In this document: positions 53,775-64,000 of the stretch, in pieces
How the letters are laid out: each line of letters starts with the position of its first letter
Numbering within the stretch: position 1 is the stretch's first letter
From: Ascaris suum
Taxonomy: Eukaryota > Nematoda > Chromadorea > Rhabditida > Ascarididae
Assembly (NCBI GenBank): GCA_013433145.1
Contig: CM024191.1
Span: 5,906,501-5,970,500, forward strand
Direction: 5' to 3'
Length of the DNA: 64,000 nucleotides
The notes under the pieces: model-generated
The model's input: only the letters and a program-made list of their open reading frames with translations
Databases searched by the model: none
What the model was told of the DNA's origin: nothing
Made by a program: the position numbers and the translations under genes

Positions 53775-55433
53775 ATATTCATTTGATTTCTTTCAAAGCT
53801 GTAACGATTCTTTTCGCGATTTGTATAGTGTTGTTGATTTCGTCTTAAATACAAATATACAATGTTTTATGAAATATATCTTTATTATATCTATGAAATC
53901 AGACAATATATTAGTCTATTTCTAAAGCGCATTGCTCATTCTATGTTTTTCTTAATTGAACCATAGTGATTCTCAAATAATAAAATAAATAAAATCTCGA
54001 AAATTCTACATAAAAATGATCATCACTTCATTCATTATTTACGATTTAATGCGTTCAAAAAATCCACAATATTTTAATTTTTCTTTTTTTTTTTTTGCAA
54101 GGATTTATCATTTATTTCTTTCATTAACTCTCTTGCCAAAATATATCGAAAGTAGATAGTAGGAGAGGTGTGACATTTATAAAGTTAAAACTCTTAAATA
54201 ACACACATTTTTCGTCGCCTTCATGCTGTGGTCGATGAGCGCATTGTACGTTCATACAAATAGTAGATTCTCATTGCGCTTAGAGACAAATGAGGGTGCA
54301 GTTCGAAAAGTGCAAACTGATATACGGGAGGGGGACGTGACAGCCGTTCCGCCATTGTATCGCCACCATCTACACCGTGAACCATGAAAGACCACACACT
54401 ATGGCAACAATTTATGCTGTTTATTTCTTTTGAGTTTGAATTCTTTGCCTGTTATCGATGGGTTTTTTTTTTCGCACATGAATGGTAGTCCACAATTTGG
54501 AGGGCAAATTTTTTCCTACTAGGAATTCATTTGTGTTTTTGAACTGTCAAAAAAAAAATTTCACCATGCTAAAATTAATCGACTTTTTCCATACGCTTTA
54601 GAGATCTTTACGCGTAAAATCTGTTTACCACTCGGAGAAATATGCAAATTTTAGCCGCATTAATTTCATGTGAAGCTCCTTTCGCATTGGACTTTACAAA
54701 CATATTAGCCACAGTATAATTACTTGTATTTTTCGTTAACCCACATATCTGTTTTGTGCTTTAGCGAATTTGTTGAAACTTTTTCGTTTTCATTCGACTT
54801 TTCGAAATTTTTGGCCCCGTTCTTTATACGAAATGGCGAATAATCACTATTATGATATAAATGACATCATCTTTCCACATTATATGAATTAATTATAGAA
54901 TTCTAAGCTCTCAATTTGCATGCAAAAAAAAATCATATTACAGGATTGCGATGCTGTTGAACCTTAAAGTTGAACGTTATTCCAAGTCTTAAATATCGTT
55001 ATTGAATAAAGATGAAAACTGTTGAGGATTTCTCTTTATTGATCATTAGCTTTATTATACGGATCGAGAAAATATAATACATGCGAATATTTGCTCTTTT
55101 TATTTTTTATTTTTTTTACGTTCCACAAATTATATGATGTTTTAACAAATATGTCGTTGAAATTGGACACGCTCTTAGAAAAAAATCTTGAAATAAAATA
55201 CGATATGCAATTATAGAACGCACGTATTTAGATGGAATATATTTGCATAGATTCTTAATTCGTATCGTAAAATGAATAATCCCATAATTGCTACATGAAT
55301 ATCAACTATATGAATTAACTACTTAGTAACTAATCAGTCGTGCTAAATGTTACTGCTGGAAAAAGATGATAGTAGCTATCGCCAAATTTGTAAAGAACTA
55401 TTTGAAAATACTGGAAAAAAAACATTAAAAACT

Positions 55434-55452
55434 GGGGGGGGGGGGGGGGGGG
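55434..55452. repeat. G19 homopolymer
   Basis: Nineteen consecutive G followed by aggaggg; quadruplex-prone. Confidence 0.95.
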
Positions 55453-58400
55453 AGGAGGGTTGAAAAGTTATTGAGACGCTTGAAAATTTTCACAGCATTG
55501 ATTTTAGCTTTTTCTTTTTCATCTAATTATTGCATGCATTTTATTTCTCATCGTTATATTTCCATATCAGGCTTGAAATATTCCTAAGCGTTTTTATAAG
55601 CGTAGTTCATTGAATTTTTTTTTCCTTCATACCTCTTATAAATATGTCACGGTGAAATTTTTTGTGTCACCTGCAATGAGTATCCGTTCTTTAAAAGCGA
55701 AAAAAGGCTAAGGGAACGTTGACTAATATTTTATGCAAGAGCGAATAATTGGCGCATTTGTTTCGCGTCAAAAAAAAAGAATTATAATATTTGTCGCCAT
55801 ACTGAAATACGTTGGAGTGAAATATAATCGCCCACTCGTTTTGCAAATACGATTTAAATCGATTTTTACGCGATACATCTATTTTCCGCATTTTACAATT
55901 TGTACTTTTTTAGCAAAAACATTTCGGAATATTTTAATTTCAATGATTTAAGTGTGAATAATTTTGATCATTTATTTGAGTCACTAGAATTACTAGTACT
56001 CAAAACGGTATATTATCAAAGTACGGTAATTATTAATTACAGATGATTTGTGAGTAATTTCAGCAGTGATCTTTAATGACTAGAAATGCTGACGTGATAC
56101 GAAAAAATAGCCCGTATTTAATTTTCTGATATTTTAATGCATTTGCTTAGAACTATACGAAGTTATAAGGCGAATTTTTATTTTATTTATTTTTTAACAT
56201 AAGAATGCATCATCTTATTGTTGTTGAGTTATTTTTTGCATTGAGACGATATTCGTATATTTTCACAACCATTGTGCAAAAGAGTGTCATTCTCCATCTT
56301 AACGAGCAATTTTTTTTTTTTTTGGTTTTTATCAAAGTCGTACTTATTAACAAATATTCAAAAAATATGTCCTAATTGTGCTCTTATTGTGTTATTGTGT
56401 TTTATTTTCGAACTAAATTTTCGAAATAATGCGTTTTGTTCCATTTCTCAATATTTTCATTTGGCAATATTACTTGAAAATAGGCATGCATTCATTATTC
56501 TTTTCATATTATCACTCAAATTTCCTCTGTGTCATATTTTTTTTTACTCTTTATTCAATTCTTTTTACAATAATAGCGTTGGCCAAAAATACGCTTTATA
56601 TAGGTATTGTTCGTTGCTCTTAAGAGTTCACAGGTCGGCGTTTTTTTTTTTCTATTGCTTGAAATCAAACTAATTGGCAATAAATTACAAAAGGTTTTCG
56701 AAACAAATTGATGCAGCGATCAAAGTTTTTCTTTTTTTTTTTTTTTTTTTTTTTTGCTGTACTAAGAGATGGGCATTTGTGTTTACGTTTTTTTTTTTCA
56801 AAGCCAGTTGAATCGCTGTTGTTTAGAATTGCCGAAATATTTTCCATGTGATCAAAGTTCATTGTTTGAGATGAATTAAATCGTTGGTAGTTCTGTACAC
56901 TAATTTTTGAAATCAGTGTTTTCTTGCTGAAGAATGCGTTATTTTTATCCTGCTTTCCTTCTCGTGCCCCCTCCCTTTTATTTGCTCACCTCCCTCCCCA
57001 AATACGCACTCAATAATTACCCATTGCTGGATTCTTTACGTGGGGGGAATTTTGCTCTCATTTTAATAGGTTTTTTTATTCGTAAGAGAGTTCGTATGTC
57101 ATTCCAGCACCAATGCATTCTTTAGGCTTCCATCTACCTCAACGCGCAAGCATTTAAGTATGTGAGGGTTTTCAAAAATTTTTTGCTTACTCATTTTGCG
57201 AGTAGAAACTAAATATGAAACTTTCTTTGAACTGAGTAACATTTTTTGCAAATAGTGTAATAAATCGTTACTTCATTCATTGATTTGGATATTCTGGGAT
57301 TCAATTACTTATTCAAAAGTGATGAAGCATTGATTTGCATTTATTTTTGTCGTTAGCGTTAAGGCACTTGAAGATTCTGCAAAAATTTTCGAAATGATTT
57401 CTTTGAACGTATTGAATTGAAAGATGGAACGTTTACGGAAGTGCGCCAAATGATCTAAAGGGGGAGGGGAGGGCGCCCATGAACGATGCAACATAATAGA
57501 AATAAATTGCACACTAATTTTCCATATTTCTCTTTCCATTCATTGTAAATCTAACATATAGCGAATGTTTTGCTGAATTTGCATCCTTAACCCAACATTC
57601 GCATATCACTCGATGAAAAATATCGCCTTATTTTTCAATATCAGTTTGGCATATTTGGGGGATTGTTTTTTTTTAAAGGATTTGCATTACAAATCAACTT
57701 GTATTTGTTGAAGATTTATTCATTTATTAAAAAAAAAGAGAAAATCATGTCGTAATAATTCCTTTCTCGTAACAATTTCATTGAATTTACAGTTGGTGAT
57801 TAAAGAGACATCAAAAAAGTGCATCCAAATGCGACCTTCTAACGCCTTCATTCTTCCGGGGTGTCCGCAACTCGTTTTTATGCCATAACAACATATTGAT
57901 TACTGTAGTGATCCTTTTACATTCTACAGTAACTACATTCTTCTGCAAGCTAATATTGTATATGATCTTTTTTTTTTTCAATCAGATTTCTTGCATTTTG
58001 ATCGGTTATTCGTCTTATCGAAAATATTAGCGCAAACTTTTTCTACGAATAAAAGTTCCTATAAAATGTAGTTACGATGAATGGAATTGACTATGGGAAT
58101 TGTTAATAAATTTACTAGAACTTTTTATTTAAAATTAAAGGTGTTGAAATTTTCTGCATTTACTCTTTGATGAATTAAGAAATATTCTCACTTTTTATTT
58201 ACAAAATTATTCAAAAGTAATTATTTTTACATCATATATCTCACTAAACAAAAGTGAATACAAATTTTTCTAGGATGGTTCCTTTTTTTCTGGAAAGTGT
58301 CATATAGCGGTAAATGTTGCATTTATTATGCTCATAGGCATCGAAAGAAAATTTTCCCACTATAACGCTATTAAGAGGCTCTCTTTTTTTCTCGTTTGTA

Positions 58401-58518
58401 TTACAGTTAAAATATGAATGAAATTAAATGCAACTTTGAAATTGTATACAACTTTTAGTGATCAATAAAACAATTGTAATAAAATGCGAAGTAAACATAT
58501 ATGAGCGCGTTTAAGATT

Positions 58519-58540
58519 TTCTTCTTCTTCTTCTTCTTTT
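58519..58540. repeat. Short (TTC)n tract
   Basis: cttcttcttcttcttctt followed by T8, in the giant intron. Confidence 0.85.
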
Positions 58541-58836
58541 TTTTCCAAAATTCTTCCTTAAGGTAGATGCCCCATTCAGAGGAATATTAAGTTATTTGAT
58601 TTGAATCCTAATTTTATACTCATATTTTATACTCATATTCAGATTTCTGTTTTATGCTGACATATTTCATCTTGTCGCTAAGTGGATAGAGTATTTTCAG
58701 CTAAGGTAACAAACAAAATGAGAATAACTCCAAAAAAATGCATCTTAAGACTGCGTTTTTGCAAAGTAATTAAATATGTTGACGAGACAGTAACAGTCGA
58801 TTTCTGGAAGTGATATACACCTATAGAGGATCATGA

Positions 58837-58893
58837 ATTTTGAAATATTTTAAAATTTTTTAAAGTCGAAAAAATTTTAAAATATTTCAAAAT
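58837..58893. repeat. Perfect 25-bp inverted repeat, 7-nt loop
   Basis: Left arm 58837-58861 and right arm 58869-58893 are exact reverse complements around aaagtcg. The arms are A/T apart from one G/C pair. It is the strongest hairpin in the window, in the giant spectraplakin intron. It could be a cruciform-prone element, a relic of inverted duplication, or an intronic RNA hairpin. Confidence 0.93.
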
Positions 58894-60828
58894 ATTTTTG
58901 ACGGTCATTATGCTCACAAAATTGAGACAACGAATTTGACAATGATATGACTATGTTTGAAATTCTTCCAATCACCATATTTCCAGTAGTGCTAAATATT
59001 GGAGTGTCAATGGCCACAAGCTTGAACTCTGAAGATGTGGTCCATAGAAAACTGGATACGCTACGTTGTGTTATTCAAATTTTTTGGAGGTTTATTCAAA
59101 TTTTAAGTAGATAATCTTGAGTTGAACTATACGGCATACTCGCACACTAGCGAACTCGACTATTGCACAATGTGTTCTTATGTAATTTACTTTGACGCTT
59201 AGGCTCCGCCTATTCGCTTGCAAATACGCTATTGTGAATCGCCTCGATTCTAATCCCATTAGGAAAAGTTTTTTGATTTCATCATAATGGAACCAAAGCA
59301 CTCTGTTGTTTAGAATGTTGTCAAAAACTTCGGAAATTGCAGCCTTTATTGTGATGCAGCAATCGTTGTGAAACTCGTTCCTCTTCTAGAATTATTCTGC
59401 AAATGGTTTCGTTATTAGGCCAAGTAATACTTCCATTTCTAAAAGTTTTAAAATTCGTAGCGTAATCCTCATAAAATTCGCTCTACGAAATGATTTCACG
59501 CATATGTGTTGTCTTGCTTCCCGTCCCCTCATCTACAAATCGGAGCTTCTCATACAGAAATTTGCATGTATTTTTGTCTGTGCTAAGAAAGTGTGATGAA
59601 TTGATTATGTATACTTCGCTACTTATGCGAGGAAAACGGTGCACAGAACCGTTTTTTTCTGGATGGGGGAGGGTGGGGAAAGGAGGGAGAGCTGTGCAAT
59701 AGCAGCATCAAACTGCCACAGTTTCGTTAACGAGATCAAGCAGGAAGCATTCCTACGTTTGAAGTATCACCTGAAATGTCCTTGCCATGATTATTGATGT
59801 AATCTTTGAGGTGCTCTATAAATGCGCTAGTATATATGGCGACCTCGCTGCATGTTTTGCGATTGCAAAAGAGCGAAAAAATGAGCGCTAAATGTGTTGG
59901 AAAATTTTTTTCAACTCAGGTGTTTTGAATTCTTCTTTAAACAAATTATTCTCCTCGAAATTTTCAATATATGCTATTGTTTCGTCTCGTCAAATTTACT
60001 CAAAAGGCAATGGTTGTGGTTGTTTTAATGTTCAGATCGGTAATCGGTGACGTATTTTTGTCACCTGTGCCATATCGCTACACCTTAACTTAATGTTCAG
60101 ATCGGTATTCATGTTAATATTTCCTGATGAAAGTCTATGAAAAACTGTTACGAACACTGTATTTTATTATTTCTGATTGATTTTTCTTCTTGCTTTTTTT
60201 TCGCTTATGAAAAAAATTTATTGTTGATCATATCATAATTAAATATAAGTTTTGTCACAGTTCTTTGGATATAAATGTGAAATATTCTTACCATAAGTGG
60301 ATTGATTAGGTTTTGTTGATTAGTTCAGAGGGGTGATGTTTGTCGTTTTGATATTTCGTTATTGCTCACGGCTGAATTTTAATGTGAAGCAGAAACAGAT
60401 TCTTATAAGGAGGTTATGAACTGCCGAAATGAACCTCTTTTTTTTTGCTTCATTGACCGGCACACTTTTCGAGTCAGCACTCTTTTACCGTTCAAAAATA
60501 AGTGCAAATCTTCAAAAATTATTTCTCGCTGGTTTAATTTTTCATTGTTTACATATAAGTTATACATGCAGAAATTATTGCTAAGAATTTTTGTGGAATT
60601 CGTTTCAAACACTTTAAAGTGGAAATTATGCTCTTTTTTTTTTCAAACTATTGTCTAAAGTGTTCGAATTGCCTCTAATGGCTTGCAGATGCCTCATTGA
60701 CGCTCAATTTCTTTTTTCCTCACGTCTGTTATACATCTGTGATCCTCGTTGAGAAGGCTGAATATTATTTTCTACGTTTTTCTTGAGTTCACGAATCATT
60801 TAAAATCTTTTTATTCATGATTTTTGCC

Positions 60829-60840
60829 GGGGGGGGGGGG
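60829..60840. repeat. G12 homopolymer
   Basis: Twelve consecutive G after tttttgcc, about 750 bp upstream of the next CH1 exon. Confidence 0.95.
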
Positions 60841-61583
60841 TTGGACTCAGCTATATAGTAGGGTAATTTGAAAGCTTTAGAAGGTAATGAACTTAAAGCG
60901 GATATCGAAAAATCATTTCTTATATCACATATCATATCCTTATTAGTCTTCATTCAACAGTTGGATTTGTATTGTATTTGAGAATCACTTATTGATGCGG
61001 TGAAGTAATCTTGAAGTACAGGAAGAAACGTGAAAAGGCGTGTATAGAAGGAGAGGTATGAATTAGGAATTGTTTAGAATTGATAGAATTGGATAGAAAT
61101 TGGAACATTGGAATTGATTGGAAACTATGCGGAAATAAATAAAAAACGAAATGACAAATAATTTTAGGCAGTTATTGTTTCAATATCGGTTGACGTAAAC
61201 GTATTGTGATTTATCCTTCCCTAGTAGGTCGAACTAATAACAACGAAAGAGGTTGAAGGCCGCATTAAAATTAGATTCCCTTATTTATTTGCACATTTAC
61301 TTCTTTCTTAGAAAAGGTCGTATTTTTTGAGGTGATATTTAAGCTTTCGTTATTTATATTAAGTGTTTAAGTATTTAAGTATTCATATTTAGTATTTATA
61401 TATCGATATTTAAGCATAATATTTTGAATATTTATTTCAATGGAGATGAGTTGATGTAATTGATTATATACATTTCTTATGTGATACATATTTTCTCTAC
61501 GCTATACGAGTGCACAACTGATTTGTCATACATGGAGTCAGCCGTCGAATATTGTTAATAATGGTGAGAGAATTCGCTTACAG

Positions 61584-61673
61584 ACCGGTCGTCAAGTTGG
61601 CGATCTCTTTGTCGATCTCTCCGATGGTTTCAATCTTATCGCATTACTGGAAGCGCTTTCTGCCGAAAAATTG
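61584..61673 (+). CDS. vab-10: Spectraplakin exon, CH1 domain middle
   Basis: Acceptor gcttacag, donor GAAAAATTG|gtaaat, 90 nt, phase 0 at both ends. It encodes TGRQVGDLFVDLSDGFNLIA followed by LLEALSAEKL. This is the CH-domain helix carrying the D-L-x-D-G-x-x-L-I-x-L-L-E signature that forms the actin-binding surface. Relative to vertebrate spectraplakins it aligns without gaps after KHLxK. It is the first coding exon after the 26.5 kb intron. Confidence 0.94.
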
Positions 61674-62629
61674 GTAAATATTCACGAAATAATTTTCATT
61701 ATTCCGTTCATAAAATTATCTTAGAATATTACTTTTTCTTTTTTGGTAAATTCTTTTCGTGTGAAATCCAAAAGAAAAAAAAAATTGAAATATTTGCATT
61801 GGGAAATCCACAAAAAGCAGAATATGAAATGCAAATTATTTACATAACAAGTAAGGCGTCTCTTATTTCAGTTATAATTTTTCATTCAACTGATATGTGA
61901 CACGTTTCAAGAAAAGAGAAAAAAAAAGCTTTTTTTTTTTTTTGATGAACGTTTGTCTAGCAATTGTAACTGAAGTAATAAATATTATAGGAATTTCTTT
62001 GAAAAGAAAAAAAAAATCCCAAATGAACCGGTTTTTATCAACTAGCAACACTCGAATGTTTTTCATACATGTTTTTATTAGCGTTAGTTTTATTTTAGAC
62101 GTTCATTTTTCTGTTGTAGCCGAATAATTATTGGTAATTTTATCAACTTGGCGTAAAATTTTACATATATTATCGATGATATCAAGGACACTTGAAACGC
62201 GTCTTTGATAGAGGATTATTGAGCTGGTTTCAGAATTAATTAGTAAGTGATATTTACTGTGCGACAGTACTCGCGGTTATTTTATAAATCGGTGAACGGA
62301 CTTTTCGTTTTCTAGCTTATTTTCGAAGGCAATCGATAAAATGTTATGAAAGATACACATAATAGGTTGCAAGAGGTGCGCATTTCACATTGAGGCACAG
62401 CTGTGTGGCACTTACAGTTAATAGCACATGTGGGCGCCGTTGTTGAAGAGGAGATGCAGTTTTGCTGGAAAAAAAATCTCCTTTTTTTTTTCACCTCACT
62501 GACGCAGCTTTCATCTCTTAGATTATTATGTCCTCTTTAACGTCGAATAAAAGTCAACTATCTCAGCGATGAATTTTTCGATTATCGAGGAAAATTTCGC
62601 CTTCTTAAAAGAAATAATCTCTTTTGCAG

Positions 62630-62707
62630 CCTCGTGAAAATGGCTATACACGATTCCACAGGATTCAAAATGTGCAATACTGTCTCGACTTCTTAAGGAA
62701 GAAGAAT
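62630..62707 (+). CDS. vab-10: Spectraplakin exon, CH1 domain third segment
   Basis: Acceptor ctcttttgcag, donor AAGAAGAAT|gttagt, 78 nt, phase 0. It encodes PRENGYTRFHRIQNVQYCLD then FLRKKN. The FHRIQNV..CLDFL block is the conserved CH1 helix of spectrin-superfamily actin-binding domains. The intron before it is 956 bp. The donor gttagt is non-canonical at position 3 but common enough in nematodes. Confidence 0.93.
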
Positions 62708-63475
62708 GTTAGTATATATTGGTGTGGTTATTTGAATAGACGCTTCTTTCCATATTGATTAAAATAGGCACATTTGTCTCTTTATTCATCCGCAGATGCT
62801 TTATTCTTGCTATATTTAATTAGGGCTGATAGTCATTGCAAGGATTTATTCATTGCAAGGAAAATCGATGCTATCGTCGAAAGTCTTTTAGAGGAATTAC
62901 CGATTTGAAAGGATTTTATTGCGATTACTTTTAATTTAATTCGACACCGCAGTGATAATAATTAAAAAACGCTATATTTTGCTAAAATCCTTTGCAAAAG
63001 CAATATAGTAGCATAATGAGGCCTACAAAGTGACTCGGTACATCGAACACAAAAACCGAACTTCATTGTATATTTTAAGCGTATTTTTCTTTACCTTTCA
63101 ATTGATTTGGTAGTAGTGTTTGAAACCTATATAAATAAATACTGTCGTCTTTTTAACAGACATCAAAAGTCGGCTATTTCATTCGAAAGTATTTCTCAAA
63201 AAGAAAGAGCAATTGCACTATTCAATTACACAAAAGTAACATTATCATATCAATGAATTCATGAAATTAGCATATCGTAGCCGAGGTACAGAATTTTCCC
63301 TTGCTATAATGGGACGTTCTTATCGTTCATAGTCGTGATATCGCCCCTTATCGCGTAGAATTGATCCGTACATTTCCTCAGTGATGATGAACTGCAGTTC
63401 ATTTATAATGTCTGTTGTTTGCAATATTTTATTTATGATGTATTTTTTAATGACAACGAGGATAACTATTTATAG

Positions 63476-63613
63476 GTAAGGACAGTGAATATTCGACCCG
63501 AGGATATCGTTGAAGGGAACTCGAAATTAACTCTTGGACTCATTTGGACAATCATTTTGAACTTCCAAGTTTCTGTGATCAAGCAACGGCAACTCGAAAG
63601 CTCTAGTTGTCAG
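63476..63613 (+). CDS. vab-10: Spectraplakin exon, CH1 domain end
   Basis: The acceptor tatttatag ends at 63475 and the exon opens in phase 0 with [20 protein letters not shown] then [13 protein letters not shown], the last helices of CH1. The reading continues [13 protein letters not shown]. The most likely donor is TGTCAG|gtttca at 63614; the open frame itself runs to a TGA ending at 63670, so the 3' boundary is uncertain. The first bases (GTAAGG) mimic a donor, but phase and homology demand that they are coding. CH2 and the rest of the gene lie beyond the window. Confidence 0.88.
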
Positions 63614-64000
63614 GTTTCATTTTCCGCTTCTTCTCAACAAATCATTCATATTGTCCAATCAATTCGCTGATGTTAATCCTCATTTTTTAGCCTATGCAGG
63701 TCAATTTTTCAACAGTCTTACTGATATAATAGCTGATACGCATGTGGTTACGATCATTATTGACTCAAGCGCCTCTTTTATTTTTTTTTTCCCATAAGCG
63801 CTCAGTGTCACTTCTCAAGATCGCAATGGCCAATTTCTTCCATGGACCGTGCATGGAGTCTCGACAAATGGATTATCAGGAAAAGAGGTTCACGCATCAA
63901 AAGTGGCATTGTGCTTATCGCCACACTGGCGACATCTAGGTGTCATGGGGTGTGGAAGTTTGGCTGTAAGAGGGCGCAGGAGGAGTGTTGCTTCGTTATA
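63614..64000. other. Intron after CH1; no CH2 exon recognised
   Basis: No sequence resembling the start of CH2 is visible. A GC-richer final 180 bp contains an open frame (to about 63939, ...MDYQEKRFTHQKWHCAYRHT...) that matches nothing I recognise. Confidence 0.45.

Larger units (their letters stand above)
35124..61583 (+). other. Giant spectraplakin intron (about 26.5 kb)
   Basis: Bounded by a gtgagc donor and a gcttacag acceptor whose flanking exons join in phase 0 to give KHLGK-TGRQVGDLFVDL, so the interval is one intron of the CH1-encoding transcript. Contents are mostly AT-rich DNA with poly-T tracts, two (AT)n arrays, two G18-19 runs, several hairpins, two non-LTR retrotransposon 3' ends and a few unrecognised ORFs listed separately. 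Stretches 35130-39130, 39240-41990, 42230-44660, 45790-47560, 48580-51100, 51530-53400, 53800-58830 and 58900-61580 hold nothing else that can be supported. Confidence 0.8.

Noticed and set aside
63670..63939. ORF at 63742-63939 and open stretch after ttttttag at about 63690 as the CH2 exon
   Set aside because: Neither reading resembles the CH2 opening of spectraplakins; CH2 is presumably beyond the window.

Overview
The window is eukaryotic nuclear DNA. It is AT-rich and dominated by introns and intergenic sequence, with long (AT)n microsatellites, GT..AG introns and fragments of three retrotransposon classes. Nothing in it looks bacterial: there are no operons, ribosome-binding sites or long ORFs. 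Recognisable exons on the + strand encode the first calponin-homology (CH1) actin-binding domain of a spectraplakin (MACF1/dystonin/Short stop/VAB-10 family). The CH1 wording and the transposon types point to a nematode with expanded introns. That taxonomic call is inference and cannot be proven from the window.

Main gene: a + strand, vab-10-like spectraplakin 5' region runs from about 17.6 kb (possibly 9.0 kb) past the right edge. A shared exon (35062-35123) is followed, after a roughly 26.5 kb intron, by exons at 61584-61673, 62630-62707 and 63476 to about 63613. Spliced in silico these read through without a stop and cover essentially all of CH1. Upstream lie several mutually exclusive candidate first exons, each with its own ATG: 17659-17845, 31669-31879, 32522-32651 and, more weakly, 9042-9228. 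All end in splice phase 1, exactly the phase the shared exon needs. This suggests a multi-promoter gene making isoforms with different N-termini in front of one actin-binding domain, as known for mammalian and fly spectraplakins. CH2 and the rest of the protein lie beyond the window.

Mobile DNA: 1.49-2.22 kb is a decayed Penelope-like reverse transcriptase (+), with probable 3' sequence to about 3.7 kb. 9.44-13.53 kb is a decayed Ty3/Gypsy LTR retrotransposon in antisense, keeping one LTR and truncated at its gag end. 51122-51508 is a 5'-truncated non-LTR (RTE/CR1-like) 3' end in antisense with a 12-bp target-site duplication, and 48433-48559 is a shorter, older relative.

Remaining sequence: six perfect (AT)n arrays of 70-206 bp, G-runs of 12-19, several strong perfect hairpins (the best has 25-bp arms at 58837-58893), and a few isolated protein-like ORFs inside the big introns (23.9-24.7, 27.1-27.4, 28.4-28.7, 29.7-30.0, 42.0-42.2, 47.6-47.8 and 53.4-53.6 kb). 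These ORFs are not recognised. The one at 53407-53616 looks most like a genuine terminal exon. The rest of the window is AT-rich sequence in which no gene can be supported.
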